The notes under the pieces were generated by a model that saw only the letters and a program-made list of their open reading frames with translations, ran no database searches and was not told where the DNA came from. Source: Euzebya sp051004735 (GTDB lineage: Bacteria; Actinomycetota; Nitriliruptoria; Euzebyales; Euzebyaceae). Taken from it: a stretch of DNA of 64,000 nt. Made by a program: the position numbers and the translations under genes. Below, in pieces: positions 40,297 through 49,468 of this stretch (positions are counted from its first letter, which is position 1; the number at the start of each line of letters is the position of its first letter). Location: the NCBI GenBank assembly GCA_051004735.1, contig JBPCKA010000093.1, forward strand, positions 1-64,000. The letters run 5' to 3'.

Positions 40297-40653
40297 TCAG
40301 TCCTCGACGTCGTCCTGGAACGGACGGACCTCGACGGGAGCCTTGCAGGCAGCGGATGCCCGGGCTGACAGTTCCAGTGCGGCGTCAAGATCGGTCGCCC
40401 CGATGACCCAGAACCCTCCCAGGAACTCCTTGGTTTCCGCAAACGGTCCGTCGGTGGTCAACACCTCGCCGTCCTGCACACGCACGACGGTTGCCGTGCT
40501 GGGCGAGTGCAACCCCCCAGCGAACACCCAGGCACCCTCGGCCTGGAGTTCGGCGTTGAACTTGTCGACGTCGGCGTAGGCGGCCTGCATCTCCTCCTCG
40601 GTGGGCTCGGGATCGCCCTCCACACCATGCACGCTCAGCATGTACTGCTTCAT
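40297..40653 (-). CDS. YCII-related (DGPF) protein
   Basis: A 118-residue ferredoxin-like fold protein: MKQYMLSVHGVEG at the start, GGLHSPSTATVVRVQDGEVLTTDGPFAETKEFLGGFWVIGATDLDAALEL in the core, with the defining DGPF and the conserved His/Asp of YCII proteins. ATG 40653 is preferred; ATG 40659 is 6 nt upstream, and GGAG precedes both. Such proteins sit upstream of DUF6596 sigma factors, as here, and may sense the signal; the mechanism is unknown. Confidence 0.88.
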   Translation of the reverse strand: MKQYMLSVHGVEGDPEPTEEEMQAAYADVDKFNAELQAEGAWVFAGGLHSPSTATVVRVQDGEVLTTDGPFAETKEFLGGFWVIGATDLDAALELSARASAACKAPVEVRPFQDDVED

Positions 40654-40761
40654 CGTCATCACTCTCCTGTGGATGCTGCAACCGGCACCGTACCGATCGC
40701 TGTACCCCCTAAACGAGGCCAACCTGCCCAGATCGACACCGTGAAGAAAATAGCTTTGGTG

Positions 40762-43617
40762 CTACCTGGGCGCGCTGGTCAACCGGGCCAGTTGGTCCAG
40801 CGTCACCGGGCCCGCCAGCGGCCGCGACTCCAGATCGCCGCCGCCCTGGTGTCCACGGGCTTGCAACGCTGATCGCACCAGTGGTCCGCACACGCCCCCC
40901 TGGCAGTAGCCCATGCCGCACCGCGTCATCCCCTTGATGGCCCGGGCGGTATTGGCCCCCTCAGCCATGGCCTGCCGAATCGTTCCCAAGGATACCTCCT
41001 CGCAGCGGCAGATGACCTCCTCATCTGGCAGGTCTTGGGCCCACGTCTGATCCATGGGGTACAGGCGCTCCAGCGCCCCCGCGAAGTGACGCCACCGCTT
41101 GGCGTCATCAACCAGTCCCCCGGGGACACGGTCCCCGTCGGAGCTGGCCAGCAGCGCGGCAGCAGCCACCCGTCCCTCGGCAATGGCCTTGTCAGCCCCG
41201 CCGACACCGGTGATCTCCCCGACGGCGTACACACCCGTGACAGAGGTCTGCTGGCGATCATCCACACGCACGGCGCTGGCCACCCCACCCGCGCAATCAC
41301 CCATGGCGCAGCCGAGTTGGACCGCCAGGGTCACGTCGGGGATCAACAGGGAACTGACCGCAAGCGCGTCAACCGGGACCGCCTTGTCCGACCCTCTCCC
41401 ATCGGTGCGGCCCAGCACGACGGCCTGCAGGTGATCGCGACCGACGGCCCGGACCACGGTCCAACCGAACCGGGGTCTGGTGGCTGCCGTCAACCGTGCG
41501 AATTGCGCGGCTTTGCGGGGGTAGCGGACGGTTGGTGTCAGCCCGGCCGTCACCAGGTGCCGCAGCGGCTGAGCTTCGGCGGTGAACACGGCGGGCTGAC
41601 CGGCCTGTCGCATCGCCTGGGCCACCGCCAGCAGCAGCGGTCCGGATCCGGCCAGACCGATCCGCCGCCAGGGGGCACTGCCCTCGCGCTTGATCAGTGC
41701 CTGGACCGCACCGGCGGTGATCACACCTGGCAGCGTCCAGCCAGGAAAGGGCGCCACGATCTCACGGGCCCCAGTGGCCAGCACCACCGCAGCGGCACTC
41801 AGCGTGTCAAGGATCCCGTCGGTTTCGAGTACGGCCTGAAACCCGGCCCGACCTTCACCGGCACGACGCAGCATCACGACCGTGCTTGCCAGGCGCCGGG
41901 TCAGTCCCGGTCCGGCGATGGCGACCAGACCCGCATAGTCCCCGACGGGACGCGACCGACCGGCCGGTTGCCGTGCGATCTGACCTCCTGGTTGGTCGTA
42001 GCGATCGATCAGTCCCACCCGCCGACCTGCCGACGCCAGACGTTGTGCGACCGTCAGACCCCCGGGCCCGCCACCGATGATCAGGACGTCCAGATGGTGA
42101 TCAGGCTGCTGGACAGGTGACGCCGGCCTAGCCGTCGCGGTGACCCGTGAAACCTGAGGGTTTGGTTGAAGACAGGCCCTGACGGTCCGTCCGTCAGCGG
42201 CACTCACCACACAGTCATGGCAGTGCCCGATCCCACAGAACAGTCCACGAGGTTGGTCCAGGAGCCGGGTTCTGCGCCAGGCCTGCTGCCCGTGTCGCAG
42301 CAGGGCCGCAGCGACTGTCGAGGGGCCACCAGCACTGCTGCCGGACAGCTCAGATTGCAGGTCATCGGACAGTTCACCAGGCATGACCTTCATGAGCGTC
42401 GTCACTGCTGACCGGTCCCCGACGAGCGACGTTCCACCTGTCAAGCGGACGGGCCGCGGGGACGGCGCAGCAGCACCGCTGCCTTCGAACGGTTCGTCGT
42501 GGCGTCGCGGATCAAATGCCGGGTCGACCTTGCCCTGAAGGATTGCAGCGGCCAGTACTTCGGCCGATCCCAGTGCCAAGCCGATCCCCGCACCCTCGTG
42601 GCCGGTGTTGTGGAACAACCCCTCAACCATCTGATCGGGGCCGATGAGTGGCAGATGGTCGGGCGTGGCCGGCCGAAACCCCTGATAGGTCCGCAAGACC
42701 GACACCCGGTCCAGCGCCGGGAAGAGCACTGTTGCCTGGCGGGCCAACTGCCCGACCAGGTCCCAGGGGATCTGGGTGTCCCACCCGACTGCCTCGCGGG
42801 TGGAGCCGATCAGGATGGTGCCTGACACGGTGGCTTCGATGACCGGTGCGATCTGGGCTGAACCCAGATCGCTGGCCACCGCATCGACGTAGCGTCCGTC
42901 ATAGACCTTGTGCCGCACGGTGCCCGGCGGCAACGGTTCGGTCACCAGCAACAGTCCTCGTCGCGGGAACACGGCGGCCTGTCCGCCAAGCCGTTTGGCC
43001 ACCTGGCCCGCCCACGGCCCGGCGGCATTGACCACGGCATCGGCGTCCACCGGTCCGGTGCTGGTGCTCACCCTGACACCGCCGCCGGGGCGGGATGTCA
43101 GCCCGGTCACCACGACGTCGGTCCGCACCACGCCGCCAAGGCCGACAGTTGCCGTGGCCAGGGCTCTGACAGCCTGGATCGGCATGACCTGTGCGTCCTG
43201 CGGAAAGTGCACACCGCCCGGCAGTCCCTGGCGAAGCCCCGGTTCGAGGTGGCGCAGATCATCCTCGGACACGACGTCACAGCGGATTCCCAGCGTCTGC
43301 TGGCGCACGGCCTGCTGACGCAGCAGATCAAGCTGTCGTGGGGTGGACGCTACGATCAGCCCACCTTTGACCTCGTACTCAAAGTCCTGGGCGGACTCTT
43401 GGGAGAACTGTTGCCACAACGCCAGCGACCGTAGGGCCAGCGCCGCCTCGGCCGGATCCTGCTTGTCGCTGACCAGCATGTTGCCTTCACCCCTGCTGGA
43501 GGTGCCCGAGGCGATCATCCCACGCTCTAGCACCGTGACGTCGGCGCCACGCAGGCACAACTCACGTGCGGTGGCCAGCCCGACGATGCCGGCGCCGATG
43601 ACCGCGACATGGGTCAT
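40762..43617 (-). CDS. Fused D-hydroxyproline dehydrogenase (three components in one chain)
   Basis: A 951-residue fusion. Residues 1-375: DAO-type FAD oxidase (GAGIVG 8-13; HNTGHEGAGIGLALGSAE near 336-353), like HcnC/beta subunit. About 385-490: [2Fe-2S] HcnA/gamma-like part with C461, C466, C469, C482 (CGIGHCHDC). About 508-850: second FAD/NAD module (GGGPGG 515-520), HcnB/alpha-like. About 866-912: BFD-like [2Fe-2S] domain with C870, C872, C900, C905. In other bacteria these are separate subunits of D-hydroxyproline dehydrogenase. The gene overlaps the aldehyde dehydrogenase (ATGA) within a complete hydroxyproline operon. Confidence 0.85.
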   Translation of the reverse strand: MTHVAVIGAGIVGLATARELCLRGADVTVLERGMIASGTSSRGEGNMLVSDKQDPAEAALALRSLALWQQFSQESAQDFEYEVKGGLIVASTPRQLDLLRQQAVRQQTLGIRCDVVSEDDLRHLEPGLRQGLPGGVHFPQDAQVMPIQAVRALATATVGLGGVVRTDVVVTGLTSRPGGGVRVSTSTGPVDADAVVNAAGPWAGQVAKRLGGQAAVFPRRGLLLVTEPLPPGTVRHKVYDGRYVDAVASDLGSAQIAPVIEATVSGTILIGSTREAVGWDTQIPWDLVGQLARQATVLFPALDRVSVLRTYQGFRPATPDHLPLIGPDQMVEGLFHNTGHEGAGIGLALGSAEVLAAAILQGKVDPAFDPRRHDEPFEGSGAAAPSPRPVRLTGGTSLVGDRSAVTTLMKVMPGELSDDLQSELSGSSAGGPSTVAAALLRHGQQAWRRTRLLDQPRGLFCGIGHCHDCVVSAADGRTVRACLQPNPQVSRVTATARPASPVQQPDHHLDVLIIGGGPGGLTVAQRLASAGRRVGLIDRYDQPGGQIARQPAGRSRPVGDYAGLVAIAGPGLTRRLASTVVMLRRAGEGRAGFQAVLETDGILDTLSAAAVVLATGAREIVAPFPGWTLPGVITAGAVQALIKREGSAPWRRIGLAGSGPLLLAVAQAMRQAGQPAVFTAEAQPLRHLVTAGLTPTVRYPRKAAQFARLTAATRPRFGWTVVRAVGRDHLQAVVLGRTDGRGSDKAVPVDALAVSSLLIPDVTLAVQLGCAMGDCAGGVASAVRVDDRQQTSVTGVYAVGEITGVGGADKAIAEGRVAAAALLASSDGDRVPGGLVDDAKRWRHFAGALERLYPMDQTWAQDLPDEEVICRCEEVSLGTIRQAMAEGANTARAIKGMTRCGMGYCQGGVCGPLVRSALQARGHQGGGDLESRPLAGPVTLDQLARLTSAPR

Positions 43618-45140
43618 CCCGCGGGTCGCTTGGCCCAGGTGGGCAATCCGCCAGTCTCAAATGACTGGAAGGTCACCGGCCGTAGGAACCGGTCGATGGC
43701 TGCCAGACCCACCGAGGTGTGCAGTGGCGACGTCGTGGCCGGGTAGGGACCTCCGTGATGCTGGGCCGGGCTGACCCTGACACCGGTCGGCATCCCGTTG
43801 CGGATGACCCGGCCAACCTTGCGGGCCAGCAGATCGGCCATCGAGCGTGTCCAGACGTCCTCGTCGTCGGTGACCTGCAACGTCGCGGTCAACGCAGGAT
43901 CCAACACCTCGATCAGTTGCCGCATTTGTGCGTCAGTGGCCACCACCACCACCGTGGCAGGACCGAACAGTTCCTGTCGCAAGGAGGAATTGGCGACCAC
44001 TGCGGCGACCGTCGCATGACACAGGACGGCCGGGGTGCCCTGGCCGCTCTTGGGTGCGGACACCAAGCGGACACCGTCCAGGTCGGCGATCGCCCGGACC
44101 CCCTGTTCAAAGCCGCGGTCGATGCCGGGATACAGCAATGGATGGGACGGACGGTGTGCCTTCAGCGCCTGAGCCAGTCCTTCGGCGACTCGTTCGCCAT
44201 TCTCTCCGGCGGGCAGGATGACCAGTCCGGGTTTGGTGCAGAACTGCCCCTCACCCAGCAGGCATGATCCCAGAATCGTCTGAACCAACTCTTCAGGACG
44301 TTCGCTGGCCGCCCCTGGGGACACCAGCACCGGGTTCAGCGATCCCATCTCCGCATAGACAGGGATGGGCTGGGGACGGGCGGCCGCCAGGTCGAACAGC
44401 GCACGCCCGCCCCGGTGGCTTCCGGTGAAGGCGATTGCGGCAACCTCCGGATGGCCGACCAAGGCCTGCCCGACGACGTGCCCCTCCTCATGAATCACCG
44501 AGTACATGCCGGCATCCAGGCCGGCCTCGGCGATACCGGCTGTGATCAGCCTCCCGCACAGTTCCGCGGTCGCCGGCTGGGCGGGGTGGGCTTTGGCCAC
44601 CACCGGGCACCCTGCCGCCAGTGCCGCGGCGGTGTCGGTCCCGGCCACGCCGAAGGCCAGGGGAAAGTTGGACGCGGCAAACACGCCGACCACACCGATC
44701 GGGATGCGGGTGCGGAACAGTCCCGGCTCGGCCGGCGTCGGACCAGCCGGATCAACGACGGTGTCCCGCCGTGCTCCGGCCACCGCTTCGGCAGCCATCA
44801 TGCGCAACTGCCCCACCGTTCTGGCCAGTTCACCAGTCAACCGCGCCTCACCCAGGGCGCTCTCGCTGTCGGCGACGGCGACGACCGTGTCGGCGTGCGT
44901 CTCGAATCCGGCTGCGGCTGTCTGCAGCGCGTGTGCAAGCGCGACAGTGTCGATGGGCCCCCGCCTGGCCGTGGCGGCGGCGGCAACAGCGGCGTCCATC
45001 TGGTCTTCGGTGACCGAACGAAACGTCGGCCGGTCACCGGGACCCGACTGCGGGGCAGTGGAGGTGAAGGCACCGCCGTCCCCTTCGGTCGGTGTTCCGG
45101 CGATCAAGCTGACACCGGCGGCGTGCAGAGAGGAACTCAT
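43614..45140 (-). CDS. Alpha-ketoglutarate semialdehyde dehydrogenase
   Basis: Aldehyde dehydrogenase of 508 residues; predicted to oxidise 2,5-dioxovalerate to 2-oxoglutarate, the last step of hydroxyproline breakdown. Motifs: GVFAASNFPLAFGVAGTDTAAALAAGCPVVAKAHPAQP (cofactor site), FTGSHRGGRAL, YAEMGSLNPV (catalytic Glu), and GEGQFCTKPGLV (catalytic Cys). The spacing and GQFC motif fit the NADP-type dioxovalerate branch. ATG 45140 overlaps the epimerase stop (TGATG); its own stop overlaps the dehydrogenase start. Confidence 0.9.
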   Translation of the reverse strand: MSSSLHAAGVSLIAGTPTEGDGGAFTSTAPQSGPGDRPTFRSVTEDQMDAAVAAAATARRGPIDTVALAHALQTAAAGFETHADTVVAVADSESALGEARLTGELARTVGQLRMMAAEAVAGARRDTVVDPAGPTPAEPGLFRTRIPIGVVGVFAASNFPLAFGVAGTDTAAALAAGCPVVAKAHPAQPATAELCGRLITAGIAEAGLDAGMYSVIHEEGHVVGQALVGHPEVAAIAFTGSHRGGRALFDLAAARPQPIPVYAEMGSLNPVLVSPGAASERPEELVQTILGSCLLGEGQFCTKPGLVILPAGENGERVAEGLAQALKAHRPSHPLLYPGIDRGFEQGVRAIADLDGVRLVSAPKSGQGTPAVLCHATVAAVVANSSLRQELFGPATVVVVATDAQMRQLIEVLDPALTATLQVTDDEDVWTRSMADLLARKVGRVIRNGMPTGVRVSPAQHHGGPYPATTSPLHTSVGLAAIDRFLRPVTFQSFETGGLPTWAKRPAG

Positions 45141-46144
45141 CAGCGAATCAGAAACCCTTCGGGATAGGGGTCGGTGGGATCCAACACGAACTGACTCAGC
45201 GCGGTGATCCACGCCCGGCCCGTGATGGTAGGCACGACAGCGGCAAACTCTCCGACCGTGGTCTGGCGGACCAAGCAGCCGGTGAACTGTGAACCGATGA
45301 TTGAGGAGTGGCTGAACGGGGTGTCGATGTCCAGTTGTCCGCGGGCGTGGAGTTGGGCCATGCGCGCAGACGTTCCTGTTCCACAGGGAGAGCGGTCCAG
45401 ATACCCCGGGTCGATCACGACCGCACCGCGGCCCGACACGTCATCCTCACCAGGTGCGGTGAACAGGACGTGGTGGGTCCCGGCAATACCCGGCTGTTCG
45501 GGGTGGACGATCCGTAGTTGCTGGTTCGCCGCTGCCATCACCGCAAGTCCAGCGCTGAGAAGCTCGTCTTGCCTTGACGGGTCCAGGCGCAACCCCATTG
45601 CCTGGGCTGACACGATCACGTAGAAGTTGCCGCCGTAGGCGACGTCCACGGTGACCGGGCCGAGTGACCCGACGTCAAGCGTCGCATCGGTGATAGCCAG
45701 AAACGATGCGACATTTCGGATCGTCACCGACTCACAGACACCGTCGATCACCCGTGCAGTGGCAACGACCGGTCCGGCCGGGGTATCCAACCGGACCGTG
45801 GTCAACGGCTCGGTGACAGTCACCAGTCCCGTTTCGACCGCGGCGGTCACCACGCCGATGGTGCCGTGTCCACACATCGGCAGACAGCCGGTGACCTCGA
45901 TGTAGACCACGCCCAGATCGGCGTCCGGCGTGGTGGGTGGGGTCAGGATCGCCCCGGACATGGCCTGATGCCCACGCGGCTCAAACATCAGCAGACGGCG
46001 CCACCCGTCCAGTTCCGTGGCCACGTGGTGGCTGCGAGCAAGCATCGTGTCACCGGGAAGGATGCCGAAGCCTGCCGTGATGACCCGCGTGGGCATCCCC
46101 TCGGTATGGGTGTCCACGGCGCTGAAGACCTTGGCGGCACGCAT
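45140..46144 (-). CDS. 4-hydroxyproline 2-epimerase
   Basis: Proline-racemase-family enzyme of 334 residues that interconverts trans-4-hydroxy-L-proline and cis-4-hydroxy-D-proline, the first pathway step. Both catalytic cysteines are present: C91 in MCGHGTIG and C254 in SPCGTGTSA, which separates it from the Cys/Thr dehydratase branch. Start DTHTEGMPTRV is typical. ATG 46144 lies 3 nt after the stop of the lyase gene, and its TGA overlaps the next start, so four enzymes are tightly coupled. Confidence 0.92.
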   Translation of the reverse strand: MRAAKVFSAVDTHTEGMPTRVITAGFGILPGDTMLARSHHVATELDGWRRLLMFEPRGHQAMSGAILTPPTTPDADLGVVYIEVTGCLPMCGHGTIGVVTAAVETGLVTVTEPLTTVRLDTPAGPVVATARVIDGVCESVTIRNVASFLAITDATLDVGSLGPVTVDVAYGGNFYVIVSAQAMGLRLDPSRQDELLSAGLAVMAAANQQLRIVHPEQPGIAGTHHVLFTAPGEDDVSGRGAVVIDPGYLDRSPCGTGTSARMAQLHARGQLDIDTPFSHSSIIGSQFTGCLVRQTTVGEFAAVVPTITGRAWITALSQFVLDPTDPYPEGFLIR

Positions 46145-46147
46145 GTC

Positions 46148-47038
46148 CTAGGGCAACTCTGTTACGATCGCGCGGGCTGCGTCCGCGCGGACCTGTGCGT
46201 CGTCGGACGCCGACAGGGGCAAGCGAGGCAGGCGGCTGGGACCGCCGTAGCGTCCGGCTACCTCCTGCCCGATCTTGATGGCCTGCACAAAACGGGGATC
46301 GGCGTCCCACCGCAGGATGGGCAGCATCTCGCGGTACAGCGTCAGTGCCCGGGCGAGGTCGCCCTCCATGGCAAGGCGATACAGGTGCACCGACTGTTCG
46401 GGAAAGGCGTTCACGAACCCGGCGATCCACCCGCGAGCCCCGACAACAACGGATTCCACCAGCACATCGTCGCACCCACAGATGACCTGCATGTCTGGCA
46501 GCAGATCCCGGATCGCCAGCACCCGGCGCACATCCTGGCTGAACTCTTTCACGCCTTGGACCAGTGGCGTCTCTGCACAGATGCGAGCCAGCAGGTCGGG
46601 TGTCAGATCGACCCTGGTCGACCAGGGGTTGTTGTAGGCGATGATCGGTGTCTGTGCCTGCGACACGTGGACGTAGTGGGCCACCACCTCCTCAGGGGTG
46701 GGCGCGTGCGACGTCGGCGGCAGACACATCACCGCTGGCAGACCAAGGCTTGCCGCATGACGGGTCCATTCCAGAGCCTCGAGCCCCGACTTGCCGGCCA
46801 CCCCCGCAATCACGCGCTGCGGGCCCACCGCCTGCACGGCAGTTTCCACCACAGAGCGGCGTTCAGTGGCCGAAAGGGCCTCGTACTCGCCCAACGAGCC
46901 GTTGACCACTACCCCATCGCAGCCCTGTTCCACCAGCCACTGGCAGTGTTCGGCAAATCGCCCCGTGTCCACGACCAGGTCAGGGGTGAATGGCAGTGTG
47001 ACGGCGGGCCATACGCCCGTGAGAACAGCAGTGGTCAT
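46148..47038 (-). CDS. DapA-family lyase, probable pyrroline-hydroxycarboxylate deaminase
   Basis: A 296-residue class I aldolase-fold protein. K164 in QGVKEFS is the Schiff-base Lys and Y135 in IIAYNNP the catalytic Tyr; NGSLGEYEALSATER replaces the GTTGE of true DapA. Given the cluster, it most likely converts delta1-pyrroline-4-hydroxy-2-carboxylate to 2,5-dioxovalerate with loss of ammonia, not lysine synthesis. ATG 47038 is preferred over an upstream start at 47086. TACTGT lies 8 nt before it, a possible operon promoter within the 60-bp gap to the regulator. Confidence 0.87.
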   Translation of the reverse strand: MTTAVLTGVWPAVTLPFTPDLVVDTGRFAEHCQWLVEQGCDGVVVNGSLGEYEALSATERRSVVETAVQAVGPQRVIAGVAGKSGLEALEWTRHAASLGLPAVMCLPPTSHAPTPEEVVAHYVHVSQAQTPIIAYNNPWSTRVDLTPDLLARICAETPLVQGVKEFSQDVRRVLAIRDLLPDMQVICGCDDVLVESVVVGARGWIAGFVNAFPEQSVHLYRLAMEGDLARALTLYREMLPILRWDADPRFVQAIKIGQEVAGRYGGPSRLPRLPLSASDDAQVRADAARAIVTELP

Positions 47039-47098
47039 GTCCTCGCACAGTAGTGACCGCCAACAGGCAATCTGATAGACGATCATCGGAAAAACTAT

Positions 47099-48283
47099 TT
47101 ATGAGTTCCTATGATCATCCAGAGGCCATCGCCCAAGCAGTCGCAAGGCTGCCAGGCTGGTCATCACCGCGGTTCGGTCCTCACCCGAGTTTGGCTGGAT
47201 CCCCATGGACCGGACGCGGTCAAGTCGGTAGTACAGCGTGGTCCGGTGGATGTGCAGCGACTTGGCCACCACGCCGATTGCACCTGACTCCTGCAGGTAG
47301 CACTCAAGGGTCTCGGCGAACGACGGATGCCCTGCGACCAAGGACGCCACACGCGGGTCCACGGACGCCGCCAGGGTTTGCATCGGCAACTGGGTCAGGA
47401 AGCGGTAGACACCCAACTGATCCCACCAGGCAACGGGTGCCACACCCGTGTCGCGCAACGCAACCCGGGCTGCCAGTCGCGCCTGGCGGTAAGACTCGTG
47501 GGATTCATCCGGCGTGTCGACCACCCCTCCCACCCCGATAACCAGCGCCGCATCCTCGCGGTGATGGCTGACATGACGTAGGGCACGGGTCAGCATCCCC
47601 CCGACCTCCTCACCCGGAGTGGTCCGGATCGAGATCAACGCCACGCCTTCACGGGCGGTCACACCACGCAACTGGTACTGGGCTTCTGGCGCCCAGGCCG
47701 CGGTCCAGAAACTGCCGCGGACCCCCGCGTCATGCCACGCGGGGCCACTGCACACCACGACTACCAACCGCCTGGGTGCCTCGAACCCGCCGCGCGACTC
47801 AACGTCGATAAGACCCTGCACCCGACTGTCGGTGTCTGAGGAAATCAGCGACAGCAGACTGTCACTCTCCCGCGCCCGCACGCGACTCTCCGCCAGCATG
47901 GTCAGCCCGAGTTGTTCCTGTGCCTGCACCGCCGTGGCGAAGGCGTCAGCGTCCACCCCCTCCTCACGCAGCAGCACCCAGGCGTAACCCAGTACGGCGT
48001 CCAGATAGCGGATGGGGATGCACAGCCTGGCCAGACGTCCCTCAGCCATGTTGGCAGGGATCACGGTCGGCAAGGTCTGAGAGACGATGTCGAAAGCCTC
48101 GAAGATATCGACCACTCCCTGGGTTGTCGTGCGTCGCAGGATGGTCTCCTCCCTCACACGATCCATCAGGTCGTAATGGGGGCTGTAGGCCACCAACTGC
48201 TGATTGGCGTCTTCCAGCACCACAGGCAGGCCCAATCGGTCAGCCAACCCGTTAACGATCCCCTGGATGGACGGTGTGAGCAT
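47099..48283 (-). CDS. PucR/CdaR-type transcriptional regulator
   Basis: A 394-residue regulator: an N-terminal sensor part (IQGIVNGLADRLGLPVVLEDANQQLVAYSPHYD), a GGDEF-like central region (about 165-280), and the PucR C-terminal helix-turn-helix LECYLQESGAIGVVAKSLHIHRTTLYYRLDRVRSMGI. It is the first gene on the strand, 60 bp upstream of the four hydroxyproline enzymes, and probably activates them on an imino-acid signal. It has homologues in proline utilisation (PutR/PrcR type), which supports the assignment. Confidence 0.88.
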   Translation of the reverse strand: MLTPSIQGIVNGLADRLGLPVVLEDANQQLVAYSPHYDLMDRVREETILRRTTTQGVVDIFEAFDIVSQTLPTVIPANMAEGRLARLCIPIRYLDAVLGYAWVLLREEGVDADAFATAVQAQEQLGLTMLAESRVRARESDSLLSLISSDTDSRVQGLIDVESRGGFEAPRRLVVVVCSGPAWHDAGVRGSFWTAAWAPEAQYQLRGVTAREGVALISIRTTPGEEVGGMLTRALRHVSHHREDAALVIGVGGVVDTPDESHESYRQARLAARVALRDTGVAPVAWWDQLGVYRFLTQLPMQTLAASVDPRVASLVAGHPSFAETLECYLQESGAIGVVAKSLHIHRTTLYYRLDRVRSMGIQPNSGEDRTAVMTSLAALRLLGRWPLDDHRNS

Positions 48284-48370
48284 GAAATCTCGCCCTGTCG
48301 AATTGTCCCTCTGTGGAAGTTAGACCATCGTCGGATGCTCTGCAGCAAACGAATTCATAGCGTCCGTCAT

Positions 48371-48413
48371 GAGCCAGGGCGGGTGATCGCCCCCCCGTCC
48401 CCCGCCCTGGCTC
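48371..48413. promoter_or_regulatory. 13-bp perfect stem, long hairpin
   Basis: GAGCCAGGGCGGG (48371-48383) and CCCGCCCTGGCTC (48401-48413) with a 17-nt C-rich loop, upstream of the PucR gene on one side and the msrA leader on the other. No T-run follows. It could be an operator, insulator or terminator for transcripts from either side. Confidence 0.45.
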
Positions 48414-48515
48414 GTCCTCGCCCTGACACATTCCTCGCCGTCCAGGTGCATACTTCGGTTGACGTCAATCTGTCAAGACATGCCGCTGAAACGGCACGTA
48501 CCGGGTGAGGGAACC

Positions 48516-48631
48516 ATCATGAGTTGTGCGCGCCTTAACCGTCACCCTGCCGGTTGAGACGGCTTTGGCCCGCGCCAAAACCGAAACAACCCTCCGGCGC
48601 ACGCGGGCGCGGGGGTTGCTTCGGGACTGAT
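48516..48631 (+). ncRNA. Possible SAM-I/IV-like riboswitch or leader peptide region
   Basis: ATCATGAG at 48516 and CTGAT near 48627 can close a stem; within lie CCGTC/GACGG and GCGC-GCC/GGC-GCGC stems and ACAACCCTCC followed by GGGGGTTGCTTCGGGA, recalling the CAACCCUCC...GGGGUGC..CGGG core of SAM-IV type riboswitches. The downstream gene is msrA, which fits sulfur metabolism. Alternative: the 12-codon frame at 48519-48557 (MSCARLNRHPAG) as a Cys-containing leader peptide. Structure was folded by eye only. Confidence 0.35.
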
Positions 48632-48790
48632 CTGTAGTTGCAGGTCACAACGCACGACCGGCCGTTGTGTGACGGTCCGGATAGGTTCTGTTTCTGAGGT
48701 ACATACGACCCCGGGTGGGTTGGTCTTACGAAGTTCTTACGTGACCCGACCGGTGGGTACGGTGTCGGCCACGCATCAGTTGGAGGTCAC

Positions 48791-49468
48791 ATGTTCCGAT
48801 TTCTGTCAGGCAGCAAAACCAAGATGGTCGATCAGGGCAGCGCCCTTTCCGGCCGCGCGACTGAGATGTCGGTAACCGGGCAGCACGAGGTGTTGGGCAC
48901 CCCCTTAACGGGGCCGTGGCCTGAGGGGCACGAGGTCATCGTGTTCGGGATGGGCTGCTTCTGGGGTGCCGAGCGCATCTTTTGGCAGATCGAGGGGGTG
49001 TACTCGACCGCCGCGGGCTACATGGGCGGTTGGACCCCCAACCCCACCTACGAAGAGACCTGCACCGCTCAGACAGGTCACACCGAGGCTGTCCAGGTCG
49101 TGTATGACCCCAGCCGGGTGTGCCTTCAGGTCCTGCTGAAGGCGTTCTGGGAAAACCACGATCCCACGACACCCAACCGCCAGGGCAACGACATCGGCAC
49201 GCAGTACCGCTCGGCGATCTACCCCACCACGCCTGAGCAGATGGCGATCGTCAGGGATTCGGCTGACACCTACCAAAAGGCCCTTGACCAAGCGGGCCAT
49301 GGCGAGATCTCAACCGAGGTCCGACTGGCCCATGAGGCAGGTGACGGCGTCTTCTACTACGCCGAGGACTACCACCAGGCCTACCTGCACAAGAACCCTG
49401 GGGGCTATTGCAACCACGGCTTCTGTCAGGTCGGCTACGACCTGCAGGCACACGGACAGGCAGGCTAA
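48791..49468 (+). CDS. msrA: Peptide methionine sulfoxide reductase A
   Basis: Reduces methionine-S-sulfoxide in proteins and free. Catalytic C56 lies in FGMGCFWGAE; SGYMGG-type GYMGGWTPNPTYEE, TGHTEAVQVVYDP, and GNDIGTQYRSAIY follow, and C-terminal resolving Cys are in GGYCNHGFCQVG. The 225 residues with a ~50-residue N-terminal lead match the E. coli-like long form. GGAGG sits 6 nt before ATG 48791. It converges on the topoisomerase gene with a 4-bp overlap. Confidence 0.95.
   Translation: MFRFLSGSKTKMVDQGSALSGRATEMSVTGQHEVLGTPLTGPWPEGHEVIVFGMGCFWGAERIFWQIEGVYSTAAGYMGGWTPNPTYEETCTAQTGHTEAVQVVYDPSRVCLQVLLKAFWENHDPTTPNRQGNDIGTQYRSAIYPTTPEQMAIVRDSADTYQKALDQAGHGEISTEVRLAHEAGDGVFYYAEDYHQAYLHKNPGGYCNHGFCQVGYDLQAHGQAG

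Noticed and set aside
41035..42120. 361-codon plus-strand frame opposite the hydroxyproline dehydrogenase
   Set aside because: Antisense shadow; the minus-strand protein has two FAD motifs and two sets of Fe-S cysteines.
48669..48875. 68-codon frame in front of msrA
   Set aside because: It overlaps the msrA start in another frame and has no coding features; the ribosome site serves ATG 48791.
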